Of a stretch of DNA of 64,000 nt, positions 7,029 through 17,669 are shown piece after piece; within the stretch, counting starts at the first letter, position 1, and the number at the start of each line of letters is the position of its first letter. Position numbers and translations under genes: made by a program. The DNA comes from Lachnobacterium bovis DSM 14045 (lineage in GTDB: Bacteria > Bacillota > Clostridia > Lachnospirales > Lachnospiraceae), in assembly GCF_900107245.1 (NCBI RefSeq), contig NZ_FNPG01000016.1:1-64000 (forward strand), written 5' to 3'. The notes under the pieces were generated by a model. That model saw only the letters and a program-made list of their open reading frames with translations. It was not told the origin of the DNA and did no database searches.

Positions 7029-9329
7029 ATGAGAAGAGATAAAATATTATCATGCATTATAGGTGTATGTGTTGCACTTTTCTGCGGAACTATAGGATAT
7101 CTTTTTGGAGCACAGGGATTTAACATAAATCAAAAAGCTAGAGCACTAAAAAGTCCTGTAACTATCACAAAAGAGATAAAAGAAAAAGGATTTAACACCA
7201 AAAAGATAGCCTTAGTTAATGCAGATGAAGCAGTAGTTCAAGGCGGCAAAACAATCAATTACGCAGATAAACTAATTAGTGGAATGCCAAAGAATTTCGA
7301 GTCAGTGAGTCTTGAAATGGCCAAGGACGGAGTGAAAAATGGAAACTATGGTGCGTATATCATAATACCATCTACATTTTCACAATCAGTTGTAAGTATA
7401 AATTCAACACCGAAGCCAGTTGATTTACAGTATAAAATAAGTTCAAAGATAACTAAAACCTCACAGGTTGATGTGGTTTATGATGTCATCAATTTTGAGA
7501 AGAAGTTAAATGCAGGTATGAGTTATATGTACATAAGTAGCATTTTAAATGAATTTCATAATACTCAAGATGGCGCAAGTGTGGTAATGGGTAATGATCA
7601 AAAAGATAAACAGGCATTACTTGCTATAACCCCAACTGATTTAACAACATTGGTACAGACTCCAGATTTACCAGAGAGTGCAATGAATCCAATGCCTCAG
7701 ATTGATACAAAGAGTTGTGATACAGCAATTGATGACATAAATACTAATTATACATACTACATAAGTTTAGGTCAAAAAGATTTAGATAAACTTAAAGAAA
7801 GTGGAAATGAATTAGTAAACAAATGGACAGGTGAACCTAAAGGAAATCCGATACCGGCGTCTTCAAACGTAGCACCAAATCCTTTTTTGCCACCAGTTCC
7901 AGAACACCAAAATAATAAGCCTGTCAATTATGATGCACAGCTTGAAACAGTATTGAAGCAGGTTGATGAGTATAATGCTAACTTAGAGAAATTTGAAAAA
8001 AGTTATTATAGTAACTTAATTAAAGCAAATGCTAATATTGCAGCCTGTAACAACCAGTATGCTGATATAGTAAGTAACTATAACGGACATCTTGAGGATG
8101 TAAGAAAACATACATCAGATGTAGTTTTTGATACTTTATCAAAAGAAGGTGGAAAGGTAACAATTAGTTACAAGGATGGAAATCTATTAGTTGATGATGC
8201 TAAAACAAATGCATATGATTCATCATTGACAAATGATGTAAACAGTTATAGTAAAGATTTAGAGAAGATGATAACTGAGAGTGGAGATAAAGAGCTTATT
8301 GAAAAATACAATAGTTACAAATCCAATCCAGAAAATGCTTCTAAAGTTGCAGCTGTAGATCAACTAAGAAATAATCCAGATGTTGCAGTTGTAAACAAAG
8401 CAGGTGTTACAGCACAGATTAATGAAAGTGTCAATTCGGCGCTTCTTAATAAGAGTGCTTCAAAAGATGCTGTAACAAAAGCAGTAAGTGATGCTTTACC
8501 ACAGAACTTTGATGATAGTATTGATGTTAATGGTGCAAAAACTACAGTAAGGGATTGCCTAAAAAGTACGGACGAATTGTTAACAAAACAAACGAAGAAT
8601 CAAAGCACAGGACAACAAAATGCAAATGGTGTGATAGAAAAATTTGACAGAGAAGGCTTAAAGTCTAATATAAAGAACAATCTATTAAACACAGTCATAA
8701 GCGATAGTTCTAAGACACAAATTGGAATGAATGAAGGACTGCGAAGTTTTGTAGCAGATGTTAATAAATTCAATTTAGGTTCGTATATAGATACTGAGAA
8801 GTTAGGAACATCATTTGATTTAGCACGTAGCAAGAATCAGGAGATACAGAAAACTTACGAAGAAAACTTCCTTGCAAATCAAAAGTATATATCTGATTTG
8901 ACAATGGATTCACAGAATAATATTTTTAAGATGCAAGAATCAATTCATCAGGCAAATGATACATCAAATGCCAATGTTGAATCACTTTTAAACGGGGCAA
9001 TAGGAGTAAAGGATTCTTCAATCAAAGAAAACAGTGATATCTTGATGGGAATTACACAGAAGCTTCCATACACCAGACTAGGTGAACTTGAAGCAACAAA
9101 CACTTACAAGTTTATCACAAGTCCGGCAAAACTTAGAAAAGATAAAAAATCATTATCAAAAGGAAGCGGAATAATATCAAATATCACAAGAGACACCGTA
9201 AATGATAAAAATTCTTACATTAACATGAAAAATATTTTATATATCATTCTGGTACTGTTATGTATTGGCTTTGTAACATATGTTGTAAAAATAGCAATGC
9301 ATAAAGAGCAGGAAGAAGAGATATTCTAA
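7029..9329 (+). CDS. esaA: EsaA/YueB-like type VII secretion membrane protein, short C-terminal membrane part
   Basis: 766 residues. An N-terminal transmembrane helix (about 7-26) is followed by a conserved I-A-L-V-N-A-D-E block typical of YhgE/EsaA N-terminal domains, then a long extracellular region with coiled coils and a proline-rich stretch near 270-295, and one C-terminal transmembrane helix (about 735-757) with an acidic tail. EsaA/YueB normally ends in five or six helices; this copy has only one, so it is a short variant. The family is part of the type VIIb apparatus and, in Bacillus, YueB is the SPP1 phage receptor. AGGAGA upstream supports the ATG; it directly follows repeat copy 2. 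Confidence 0.8.
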   Translation: MRRDKILSCIIGVCVALFCGTIGYLFGAQGFNINQKARALKSPVTITKEIKEKGFNTKKIALVNADEAVVQGGKTINYADKLISGMPKNFESVSLEMAKDGVKNGNYGAYIIIPSTFSQSVVSINSTPKPVDLQYKISSKITKTSQVDVVYDVINFEKKLNAGMSYMYISSILNEFHNTQDGASVVMGNDQKDKQALLAITPTDLTTLVQTPDLPESAMNPMPQIDTKSCDTAIDDINTNYTYYISLGQKDLDKLKESGNELVNKWTGEPKGNPIPASSNVAPNPFLPPVPEHQNNKPVNYDAQLETVLKQVDEYNANLEKFEKSYYSNLIKANANIAACNNQYADIVSNYNGHLEDVRKHTSDVVFDTLSKEGGKVTISYKDGNLLVDDAKTNAYDSSLTNDVNSYSKDLEKMITESGDKELIEKYNSYKSNPENASKVAAVDQLRNNPDVAVVNKAGVTAQINESVNSALLNKSASKDAVTKAVSDALPQNFDDSIDVNGAKTTVRDCLKSTDELLTKQTKNQSTGQQNANGVIEKFDREGLKSNIKNNLLNTVISDSSKTQIGMNEGLRSFVADVNKFNLGSYIDTEKLGTSFDLARSKNQEIQKTYEENFLANQKYISDLTMDSQNNIFKMQESIHQANDTSNANVESLLNGAIGVKDSSIKENSDILMGITQKLPYTRLGELEATNTYKFITSPAKLRKDKKSLSKGSGIISNITRDTVNDKNSYINMKNILYIILVLLCIGFVTYVVKIAMHKEQEEEIF

Positions 9330-9506
9330 ATATGTAACTCAGCGTGGAAGTGACCATGCTGGGTTATATTAGCCTAAAATCCCTAATTTTATAGATAAAT
9401 TAGTTCCTATTCGAATAGAAAAAATAGTGCTATTCACATAGTAAGGTATAGTTTTATTTATACTGAAAAATATACAAATAAACATAGAAAGCATGAGGAG
9501 AAGCAG
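9330..9506 (+). other. Intergenic stem-loop and palindrome between EsaA- and EssA-like genes
   Basis: 9336-9365 folds into a 12-bp stem (AACTCAGC with GCTGGGTT, extended by GTGG with CCAT) around a 6-base loop, without a T tract. CTATTCGAATAG at 9407-9418 is a perfect 12-bp palindrome. Either could be an RNA processing or regulatory site within the operon; no clear promoter hexamers were found. Confidence 0.4.
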
Positions 9507-9947
9507 TTGGAAGAAACAGACGTAAATTCAAAATCAGGTTTAGATTTAGAAGTTACTAATCCGAACAGTCATAATGTAAAGGAATATTCTTCTCTTACTG
9601 ATATGAACAATCTGCCATTATTTTCTGAGCAGTTTGAAAAAACAAAGAGACAAAAAAATAATGGCGATAGAAAGGCAATTAAAGAATTGAACCAAAAAGT
9701 TTTTTGTGCCAAAATGCATGGAAATAAGGAAGATGTTAAAGTGGGGCAATTATTTCTTTCAGAAAATCAATTATATTCAAAACAAGAAGAAAGTAATACA
9801 TCAATAAAAACTTCTTATTTTATACCAATAAGTGGAATATGTATAATTGTTTTTTTATATTTGATGATTGTTTATTGCCAAAAGAGAAGAAGAAAATTGA
9901 AAGAAAAATTATATAAGATGGGACAAGAAAAATGGAACGAAAAATAG
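9507..9947 (+). CDS. Small type VII secretion membrane protein, EssA-like by position
   Basis: 146 residues: a hydrophilic N-terminal region of about 105 residues, one transmembrane helix (about 108-126) and a short basic tail. The start is a TTG at 9507 behind GAGGAG; no ATG fits this frame. EssA of Staphylococcus and YueC of Bacillus are about 150 residues, end in one membrane helix and lie between EsaA and EssB or EsaB, exactly as here. Sequence similarity is not evident to me, so the call rests on size, topology and order. It overlaps essB by 16 bases. Confidence 0.6.
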   Translation: MEETDVNSKSGLDLEVTNPNSHNVKEYSSLTDMNNLPLFSEQFEKTKRQKNNGDRKAIKELNQKVFCAKMHGNKEDVKVGQLFLSENQLYSKQEESNTSIKTSYFIPISGICIIVFLYLMIVYCQKRRRKLKEKLYKMGQEKWNEK

Positions 9948-11164
9948 AAACAGAACAAATTAAAAAATCTAAAATGAACGCAAATTCCATCTACGATTAT
10001 GCACGAATTACAGTAAAAAATCGTAATTTTGTAGATGTAACTATCCAAGAAGATGATGAGGATTTAATTCAAAAGTTTGATTTGACTCGTTTGACTTCTT
10101 TGAAAAAGATTCGTTCAGAAAAATATGATATTATTATAAATATTTTAATAAAAGTGGGTAACTTATTAGATGATTATAAAAAACTTTTATTTTATTTAGA
10201 GCCTGCTAATTTGTTTTTTAACAATGACGGAACTTTAAAAGTAAAAAATCGTGATGTCAGAGAAACTACAGATATCAAAGAAGAAGTGATTGAAGAAAAT
10301 TTCTTAAGAGAATATAAGGCGGTAGTTTGTTGTGCCCTTATAGGAAAATATAGTTTCAAAGATTATATCGAAGGTGGAGAAGATTTATTTTCTAAGAATA
10401 CAATATCTGAAAAAATCTATTCTTTAAAAACTCCTGAAGAAATTCAAGAATATTTAGATCATTTAAAAACAGAATATCTTAATAATGAAAGTAAAACAAA
10501 GATTACAGTTAATAAAACAAAGAATACTGTTATGAGAGTTATGACTTGTGTTCTTGCAATTTGTACGCTTGGTTTAGGAATTTATGGAGGAAGAGTTCAT
10601 TTTGTAGAACAACCATATAAAGATGCAATTATTAAGGCTGATAATGCATATATTCAAAATGATGACGTTAAATTAATTGAGTCTCTTAAGAAAGTGTCAG
10701 TTAATAAACTTGATAAAAATCATAAATACGTTCTTGCCTTAGCGTATTTACAAAGTGAAAATTTATCTTCTAAACAAAAGAAGAATATTAAAAAGAATAT
10801 AACTTTAAATAGCAATAATAAATATTTAGAATATTGGATTCAGATTGGCCGTTTGCAAATAAATGATGCAAAGGACCTTGCAATGCAAATGTCAGATGAG
10901 GAATTGCTTTTATATGCTTATTTAAAAGAAAAGGCCAAGGTTGAGGATGATACCAAACTAAGTGGAGATGAAAAGAGCAGTAAACTAAAAGATCTTGATG
11001 GAAAAATAAAAGAGATATCTGAAAAATATAAAGCAAATGATAAAAAAGATTCTAATGATTCAGACAAGAAGAATTCTTCGAATCAGGATAATGCATCAGG
11101 TGACAACAGTGTTGCAAATCAAGGTAATGGGGAGGTCTTAGAAGATGCTTCGCCTAACAATTAA
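9932..11164 (+). CDS. essB: EssB/YukC, pseudokinase-like component of the type VIIb apparatus
   Basis: 410 residues. The N-terminal 190 residues form the cytoplasmic pseudokinase-like domain, a single transmembrane helix lies at about 200-222, and an external helical domain begins with E-Q-P-Y-K-D-A-I and contains the Y-V-L-A-L-A-Y-L block typical of EssB. The C-terminus is a low-complexity Asn/Ser/Asp/Lys tail. EssB is a dimeric membrane component that contacts EssC. It overlaps the genes on both sides (16 and 20 bases), consistent with a tightly coupled operon. Only a weak GGGACAAG precedes the ATG, as expected for coupled translation. Confidence 0.9.
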   Translation: MERKIETEQIKKSKMNANSIYDYARITVKNRNFVDVTIQEDDEDLIQKFDLTRLTSLKKIRSEKYDIIINILIKVGNLLDDYKKLLFYLEPANLFFNNDGTLKVKNRDVRETTDIKEEVIEENFLREYKAVVCCALIGKYSFKDYIEGGEDLFSKNTISEKIYSLKTPEEIQEYLDHLKTEYLNNESKTKITVNKTKNTVMRVMTCVLAICTLGLGIYGGRVHFVEQPYKDAIIKADNAYIQNDDVKLIESLKKVSVNKLDKNHKYVLALAYLQSENLSSKQKKNIKKNITLNSNNKYLEYWIQIGRLQINDAKDLAMQMSDEELLLYAYLKEKAKVEDDTKLSGDEKSSKLKDLDGKIKEISEKYKANDKKDSNDSDKKNSSNQDNASGDNSVANQGNGEVLEDASPNN

Positions 11165-11369
11165 AATTTTAGAAAAAAAATTCGACATCATGGTTAAAAA
11201 AAATCAGAGAATCATCGAGGTCTTAAAAGTTTTAAAAGAAAATCAATTGTTTTTTTATGATATAAATCAGATGATGGTTTATTCTGTTCGTAATCAAGAA
11301 TATGTAAATAAAAAACTTACATTTAAGCAAGGAGACATTTTCTCGGGAGATATTTTAGAACTAAAATAG
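11145..11369 (+). CDS. esaB: EsaB/YukD, ubiquitin-like type VII component
   Basis: 74 residues with a short beta-rich, ubiquitin-like pattern, matching YukD/EsaB in size (about 80 residues) and in its position next to essB and essC. EsaB is a small cytoplasmic protein needed for secretion in Staphylococcus. GGGGAGG at 11128-11134 inside the end of essB serves the ATG. The classical order in Staphylococcus is esaB before essB; here it is after, as it is before essC in other type VIIb loci. Confidence 0.75.
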   Translation: MLRLTIKILEKKFDIMVKKNQRIIEVLKVLKENQLFFYDINQMMVYSVRNQEYVNKKLTFKQGDIFSGDILELK

Positions 11370-11431
11370 ACTAGGAATGAATTAAATAAATAAAACTAAA
11401 AACATATTAATTTTGGAGAGGATTATTTTTT

Positions 11432-14400
11432 ATGAAATATATATACGTTGACAAGAATAATAGATATGAAGAGTATCCTGTCAATGATGATGAAAAGATA
11501 GAAGAAGGTCAACTTTTTTTTACAGAAGAATATAAAGCATATACAAGAGAAGAGAAGGTTTTTATAAGTGGAAACCTTAACTCGGATATTTATATTCCTG
11601 AATGTGGATATAAGATTTTGCTTGATGAAGGTAAGCTTTTTGTTGAGCATTGTGACAGTGAGCAGTGTAACAGTGAGCAGTGTAACAGTGAGCAATGTGA
11701 CAGTGAGCAATGTGACAGTGAGCAGTGTGATAGTGAGCATTGTGACAGTGAGCAAAAAATTTACTTGGATCAGGTTAGAATTAAGCCAGGTGAGTATAAG
11801 TTAGAGAATGGAAGTATTATTCTTTTGCCAGAGTCTAAAATAAAGCTCGTAATTGGAAAGGATTATATTAAAGTTTTTGGGCAAAATTATAAATCAGCTT
11901 TATTAGAGACTGACATCAATTCGAATAGAACAGCCCAGTTTCCGATTTATAAGAGATCGCCAAGAATTGTAAAAAGGATAAAAGAGGAAACGATTCGTGT
12001 TACCACACCGCTTCCTAACAACTATAAAAACAGAAATAGTTTATTACAGATTATTCTTCCACCTTTAGGAATGCTTGCAGTAACAATTGCAATGGGAATA
12101 ATGATTAATCGTGGTATCTATATGATTGTTTCAGGAATGGCAACGGTTATGACATCTATTTTCTCGGTCGTCAGATTTTTTCAAGATAAGAAGGATAATA
12201 AGGAAACTGAAAAGACAAGACAAAAGATTTTCGCAGAGTATCTCCTAAAGAAGAGAAAAGAAATTTATGCTCAGTGGCAAAAGGAAAAAGATGCATACGA
12301 GTATAATTATCCAACTTTAGATAAAATCGAGGAAATGGTTAATGATTATAGTAACAGAATTTATGAAAGAACATCTATCGATGATGATTTTTTAACTATT
12401 TCTATTGGACATTATTACGGAGATACTACGTTTAAAATCGAAAACAATATTGATGAATTAGCGCTGAATTCTGATGAGTTTGTTGAAGATGGAAAGAAGT
12501 TGAAATTTAAGTTTTCGAAAATGGATAAACCACAGATTATAAATATAAGAAATGCTCATCTAGGACTTGTGGGTGAAAAAAGTATAATCCATGAGCAGCT
12601 AAAAAATTATGTGACACAATTAGCATTTGAACAAAGTTATCATGATGTTGAGTTTATTGCAATTTATGATGAACGCTATGACAAGGATTTTAGTTGGATG
12701 CGTTGGTTTAAGCATTTTACTATTCACAGCATAAATAGTACAGGGCTGATTAAGGGTGAAAGGCAGCGAGATCAGGTTATGACTAGCATGCAACAAATCC
12801 TTAAAGAGCGAAAACAAAAGCTAGAAGAAAGTAAGAAAGAATCTAAATTTTTACCTCATTATATTTTTATAATAGATGAGCCAAGTTTAATTATGGATCA
12901 TTCTATTATGGAATATTTGGGTGGAGATTTGGGAAAAGAATTAGGATTTACTTTAATTTATACTAGCAATCAGCAGGCAAATTTACCAGAAAATATAGGA
13001 ACAGTTGTCTTGCTTGAAAATTCAAATGATGCAACTCTTCTTATTGAAGAGAAGGAGTATAAAAATCGTGAGATTCAATTATATGAAACAACAGATATAA
13101 ATTACGAAATGCTCGCAAGAAATCTTGGCGTGTTAGTTCATGAACAAGGAATTACAAATAATATTCCTGAAAGTATAACTTTTCTTGATATGTATGGAGT
13201 AAAAACGCCGGAAGAACTAGGAATTGCAAATCGTTGGGAAAAGAATAATTCCTCAAAAACTTTATCAGTTCCTCTCGGTGTTCGTGGAGAAGATGATATT
13301 GTAGAGCTAAATCTTCATGAAAAAGCGCATGGTCCACATGGCCTTGTTGCAGGTACTACAGGTTCAGGTAAGTCTGAAATTGTTCAATCATATATTTTAT
13401 CATTAGCTATTAATTTTCATCCTTATGAGGTTGGATTCTTATTGATTGACTATAAGGGAGGTGGAATGGCAAATTTATTTAAGAATCTTCCACATCTTAT
13501 GGGAACAATTACGAATCTTGATGGTAGTGAAAGTATGAGAGCTCTCTATTCTATTAAAAGCGAATTAAAACGAAGAGAGAGTATTTTTAGAGAACATGAA
13601 GTAAATCATATTAATGCTTATAATGATTTATTTAAACAGGGCAAGGCAAAAGAGCCAATTCCACATTTATTTATTATAAGTGATGAGTTTGCGGAGTTAA
13701 AAAAAGAACAGCCGGAGTTTATGAAAGAGCTTGTTTCAACGGCGCGTGTAGGCCGAAGCCTTGGAGTTCATCTTATTCTTGCTACCCAAAAACCTAGTGG
13801 CGTAGTTGATGAGCAAATTTGGAGTAACAGTAAATTTAAACTTTGTCTTAAAGTACAAAATGAATCAGACAGTAATGAGGTGCTTCATACAGCTGATGCA
13901 GCAAACATAACACAAACAGGTCGTGCTATTTTGCAAGTTGGTAATAATGAAATTTATGAGATGTTTCAATCGGCATGGTCTGGAGCAAAGTATATGCCGA
14001 TGGTTGATAAGGAAGTTAGTGTAGATAACAGAGTTTATATAATTAATGAATTTGGTCAGGGACAGTTATTAAATCAGGATCTTCGTGGTAGCATAGAAGA
14101 ACAAAGAGCAAATAAAACACAATTAGAAGTAATTGTTGAATGTATCCACGATACGTATGAAGCACAGTTGAATTATATGAGAGAAAAAATTGATATGGCT
14201 GCAATAGATGATTTGACTAAGGAAACATTAAAATCAAATCTTATTGTTCGACGTCCATGGTTGCCATCACTAACTGATAAGATTGTAAATCCATTGATAT
14301 GTGAGTTTGAAGCAGAAGCAGCAGGTATTTCCAAGGAAGAGGAAGAAGCAACAAAAGATCTGTCAGAATTGACAGAGCGAGATGTCGCAAATTTAGAAAT

Positions 14401-16015
14401 ATCTTACGGTGTGGTCGATATTCCAGAAAAACAAACACAAGAAGAATATAAGCTTGATTTAGCCAAAGAAGGAAATGTCGTAAATGTAACATCTAGTGGC
14501 TACGGAAAATCAGTGATGCTTACTAATGTTGCTTTACAGCTTGCTATACAAAACAGCGTGGAAAACCTAAATATGTATATTCTTGATTTTGGTAACAACT
14601 CACTTATAGCATTAAAAAGATTACCACATGTCGCAGAACACATAATGATTGACGAAACTGAAAAATTCAATAAGTTTAGGGAACTTATGCTTGAAGAAAT
14701 GAAAATTCGTAAAAAAGCATTGGCCAAGGCTGTAGTTCAAAATTTTGTTGTTTACAATGAAAATGCAAGAGAAAAGGGACAAAAGCAGTTAAAAGCAATT
14801 GTTATTTTAATTGATAATTATGATGTTATAAAAGAAATGGGTTTCGAGATGGAGGATTATTTCACAAAACTTACAAGAGATGGTGTAGGTTTAGGTATTT
14901 ATACAATAATTGCTGCAAACAGGGAAAACGCTATCAGATACGCAACATTAAATAACTTTAAAAATAAGATTGCAGGATTTAATTTTGATATAAATGAGGC
15001 AAAAGCTTTTATAGGTAGAAGTAAATATGTTTTACCAGAAATAAAGGGTAGAGCTATGGTTAAAATCGGCGAGAAAGTAGAAGTAATGCAGATGTATACT
15101 CCTGTTGATTTTACAGATGATGTTGATTACGGTAAAAAACTGCGTATTAAAATTGATGAGATTCGAAAAGCAAATCCAAACATCGAAGCACCTCATATTC
15201 CAATTTTACCAGAGGACTTAATGTATGATGAATTTATTTCAGAGTATATTAATCCAATTCTTAAACAAAAAGAAGAGATGCCAAAAGTAACAAAAACAGA
15301 AGCAACATCAATACCAGAAGAATCAGAAGGAACACGCAGCCTTAATATGAACAACCGTCTCTTCATCGGTTTAAGAGAAGAAGATGTTCAACCAATTGAA
15401 ATAACGCACAAAGATAATCCATTTATGGTAATGGGAGATGGTGCATGCGGTAAAACTAATGCCTTGAAAGTTTTGATTAAGCAGCTAATTGGAAAAGTAA
15501 ATACTGAAAATTTATATATTTTTGACTCAAGGAAAAAAGACTTATATCAATTTTTTAAGGAATCAAAATATATAAAAAATACAGAAGAGTTTGAAAACTT
15601 TGCAGATAGAATCAAGCGTATCACAAACGATAGAAGTAAAATAATACAGGAAAAAGTAGATAAAGGAGATTCTTTCGAAGAGGCAATAGATGAATTTGAT
15701 CCAATTTACGTAATCATTGACGACCTTGATGATTTTGCTGAATTTGCAGGAAGTGATTTAGATATAGTTGCAGGAAGAATGGAAAAATCTATTTCAGTTG
15801 GTGTAAAATATATCGTTTCTGTTAATTCTACTAAATTAAAAACTACGGATATCTTTTCACGAGCTGTCAAAGGATCTGGAGCAGGAGTACTTGTAGGTAG
15901 TCAAGGTTACCTAACAATATTCCCTGTTAAAGTATCTGAAAAAATAGATATATCCGACGGTTTTGTAATGTGCAATAGTATACAAGGAAAAGCTAGAATA
16001 CCTCAGGCTGATTAG
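11432..16015 (+). CDS. essC: EssC, FtsK/SpoIIIE-type motor ATPase of type VIIb secretion
   Basis: 1527 residues. Residues 1-190 form the cytoplasmic FHA-type region, interrupted at 74-108 by seven cysteine-containing pentapeptide repeats. Two transmembrane helices lie at about 205-250. Three FtsK/SpoIIIE-like ATPase modules follow: module 1 with canonical Walker A G-T-T-G-S-G-K-S (641-648) inside a strongly conserved stretch (H-E-K-A-H-G-P-H-G-L-V-A); module 2 with a degenerate S-S-G-Y-G-K-S (1021-1027); module 3 with G-D-G-A-C-G-K-T (1335-1342) and the acidic Walker B I-I-D-D-L-D-D. EssC is the membrane motor and substrate selector; its C-terminal module usually varies with the effector set. 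Last gene of the locus. Confidence 0.97.
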   Translation: MKYIYVDKNNRYEEYPVNDDEKIEEGQLFFTEEYKAYTREEKVFISGNLNSDIYIPECGYKILLDEGKLFVEHCDSEQCNSEQCNSEQCDSEQCDSEQCDSEHCDSEQKIYLDQVRIKPGEYKLENGSIILLPESKIKLVIGKDYIKVFGQNYKSALLETDINSNRTAQFPIYKRSPRIVKRIKEETIRVTTPLPNNYKNRNSLLQIILPPLGMLAVTIAMGIMINRGIYMIVSGMATVMTSIFSVVRFFQDKKDNKETEKTRQKIFAEYLLKKRKEIYAQWQKEKDAYEYNYPTLDKIEEMVNDYSNRIYERTSIDDDFLTISIGHYYGDTTFKIENNIDELALNSDEFVEDGKKLKFKFSKMDKPQIINIRNAHLGLVGEKSIIHEQLKNYVTQLAFEQSYHDVEFIAIYDERYDKDFSWMRWFKHFTIHSINSTGLIKGERQRDQVMTSMQQILKERKQKLEESKKESKFLPHYIFIIDEPSLIMDHSIMEYLGGDLGKELGFTLIYTSNQQANLPENIGTVVLLENSNDATLLIEEKEYKNREIQLYETTDINYEMLARNLGVLVHEQGITNNIPESITFLDMYGVKTPEELGIANRWEKNNSSKTLSVPLGVRGEDDIVELNLHEKAHGPHGLVAGTTGSGKSEIVQSYILSLAINFHPYEVGFLLIDYKGGGMANLFKNLPHLMGTITNLDGSESMRALYSIKSELKRRESIFREHEVNHINAYNDLFKQGKAKEPIPHLFIISDEFAELKKEQPEFMKELVSTARVGRSLGVHLILATQKPSGVVDEQIWSNSKFKLCLKVQNESDSNEVLHTADAANITQTGRAILQVGNNEIYEMFQSAWSGAKYMPMVDKEVSVDNRVYIINEFGQGQLLNQDLRGSIEEQRANKTQLEVIVECIHDTYEAQLNYMREKIDMAAIDDLTKETLKSNLIVRRPWLPSLTDKIVNPLICEFEAEAAGISKEEEEATKDLSELTERDVANLEISYGVVDIPEKQTQEEYKLDLAKEGNVVNVTSSGYGKSVMLTNVALQLAIQNSVENLNMYILDFGNNSLIALKRLPHVAEHIMIDETEKFNKFRELMLEEMKIRKKALAKAVVQNFVVYNENAREKGQKQLKAIVILIDNYDVIKEMGFEMEDYFTKLTRDGVGLGIYTIIAANRENAIRYATLNNFKNKIAGFNFDINEAKAFIGRSKYVLPEIKGRAMVKIGEKVEVMQMYTPVDFTDDVDYGKKLRIKIDEIRKANPNIEAPHIPILPEDLMYDEFISEYINPILKQKEEMPKVTKTEATSIPEESEGTRSLNMNNRLFIGLREEDVQPIEITHKDNPFMVMGDGACGKTNALKVLIKQLIGKVNTENLYIFDSRKKDLYQFFKESKYIKNTEEFENFADRIKRITNDRSKIIQEKVDKGDSFEEAIDEFDPIYVIIDDLDDFAEFAGSDLDIVAGRMEKSISVGVKYIVSVNSTKLKTTDIFSRAVKGSGAGVLVGSQGYLTIFPVKVSEKIDISDGFVMCNSIQGKARIPQAD
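11651..11755 (+). repeat. Seven 15-bp tandem repeats inside essC
   Basis: Seven contiguous 15-base units of the form TGTGACAGTGAGCAG encode C-D/N-S-E-Q/H seven times (EssC residues 74-108), after a partial unit encoding E-H. Units differ by single bases. A change in copy number would keep the frame and add or remove one cysteine each time. It sits between the two beta-sandwich parts of the FHA region. Confidence 0.97.
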
Positions 16016-16046
16016 AAACCTATCTAACAAAAAATAAAAAATCCTC

Positions 16047-16075
16047 TTGAATAAAAAAAGATGTTATGATATTCT
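16047..16075 (+). promoter_or_regulatory. Promoter candidate for enolase
   Basis: TTGAAT (16047-16052), 17-base spacer, TATTCT (16070-16075). It lies about 120 bases upstream of the enolase start and directly after essC, in agreement with a new transcription unit. Confidence 0.55.
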
Positions 16076-16117
16076 ATTTATAGTTAAAGATAACTAACTT
16101 TAGTGTAAATCATTTAA

Positions 16118-16168
16118 GACCCTTTTCATTGTTACATTTTTCCTAGCTAGAAAAAAATGAGGAGGGTC
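16118..16168 (+). promoter_or_regulatory. Hairpin in the enolase leader that includes a GGAGG
   Basis: GACCCTTTTCATT (16118-16130) pairs with AATGAGGAGGGTC (16156-16168) over 13 positions, two of them G-U. The loop contains the self-complementary CTAGCTAG. The 3' arm holds a GGAGG that is not at ribosome-binding distance from the start codon. Lacks a T tract, so it is not a standard terminator; it may stabilise the mRNA or tune translation. Confidence 0.5.
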
Positions 16169-16175
16169 AAAATAA

Positions 16176-17604
<1,429 letters not shown>

Positions 17605-17669
17605 ATATGTGCAGGAAGAGACATAAAAATTTTTTAAAATGTTTGGTTAATAAAGAAAAGAGGATAAAA

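Noticed and set aside
11423-11755. - strand ORF with T-V-T-L-L repeats opposite the start of essC, and a + frame with S-S-V-T-V repeats
   Set aside because: They result from reading the 15-bp tandem repeat in other frames; the essC frame is the real one.
11651-11755. Possible CRISPR-like array
   Set aside because: Units are contiguous 15-mers inside a coding frame, without spacers.
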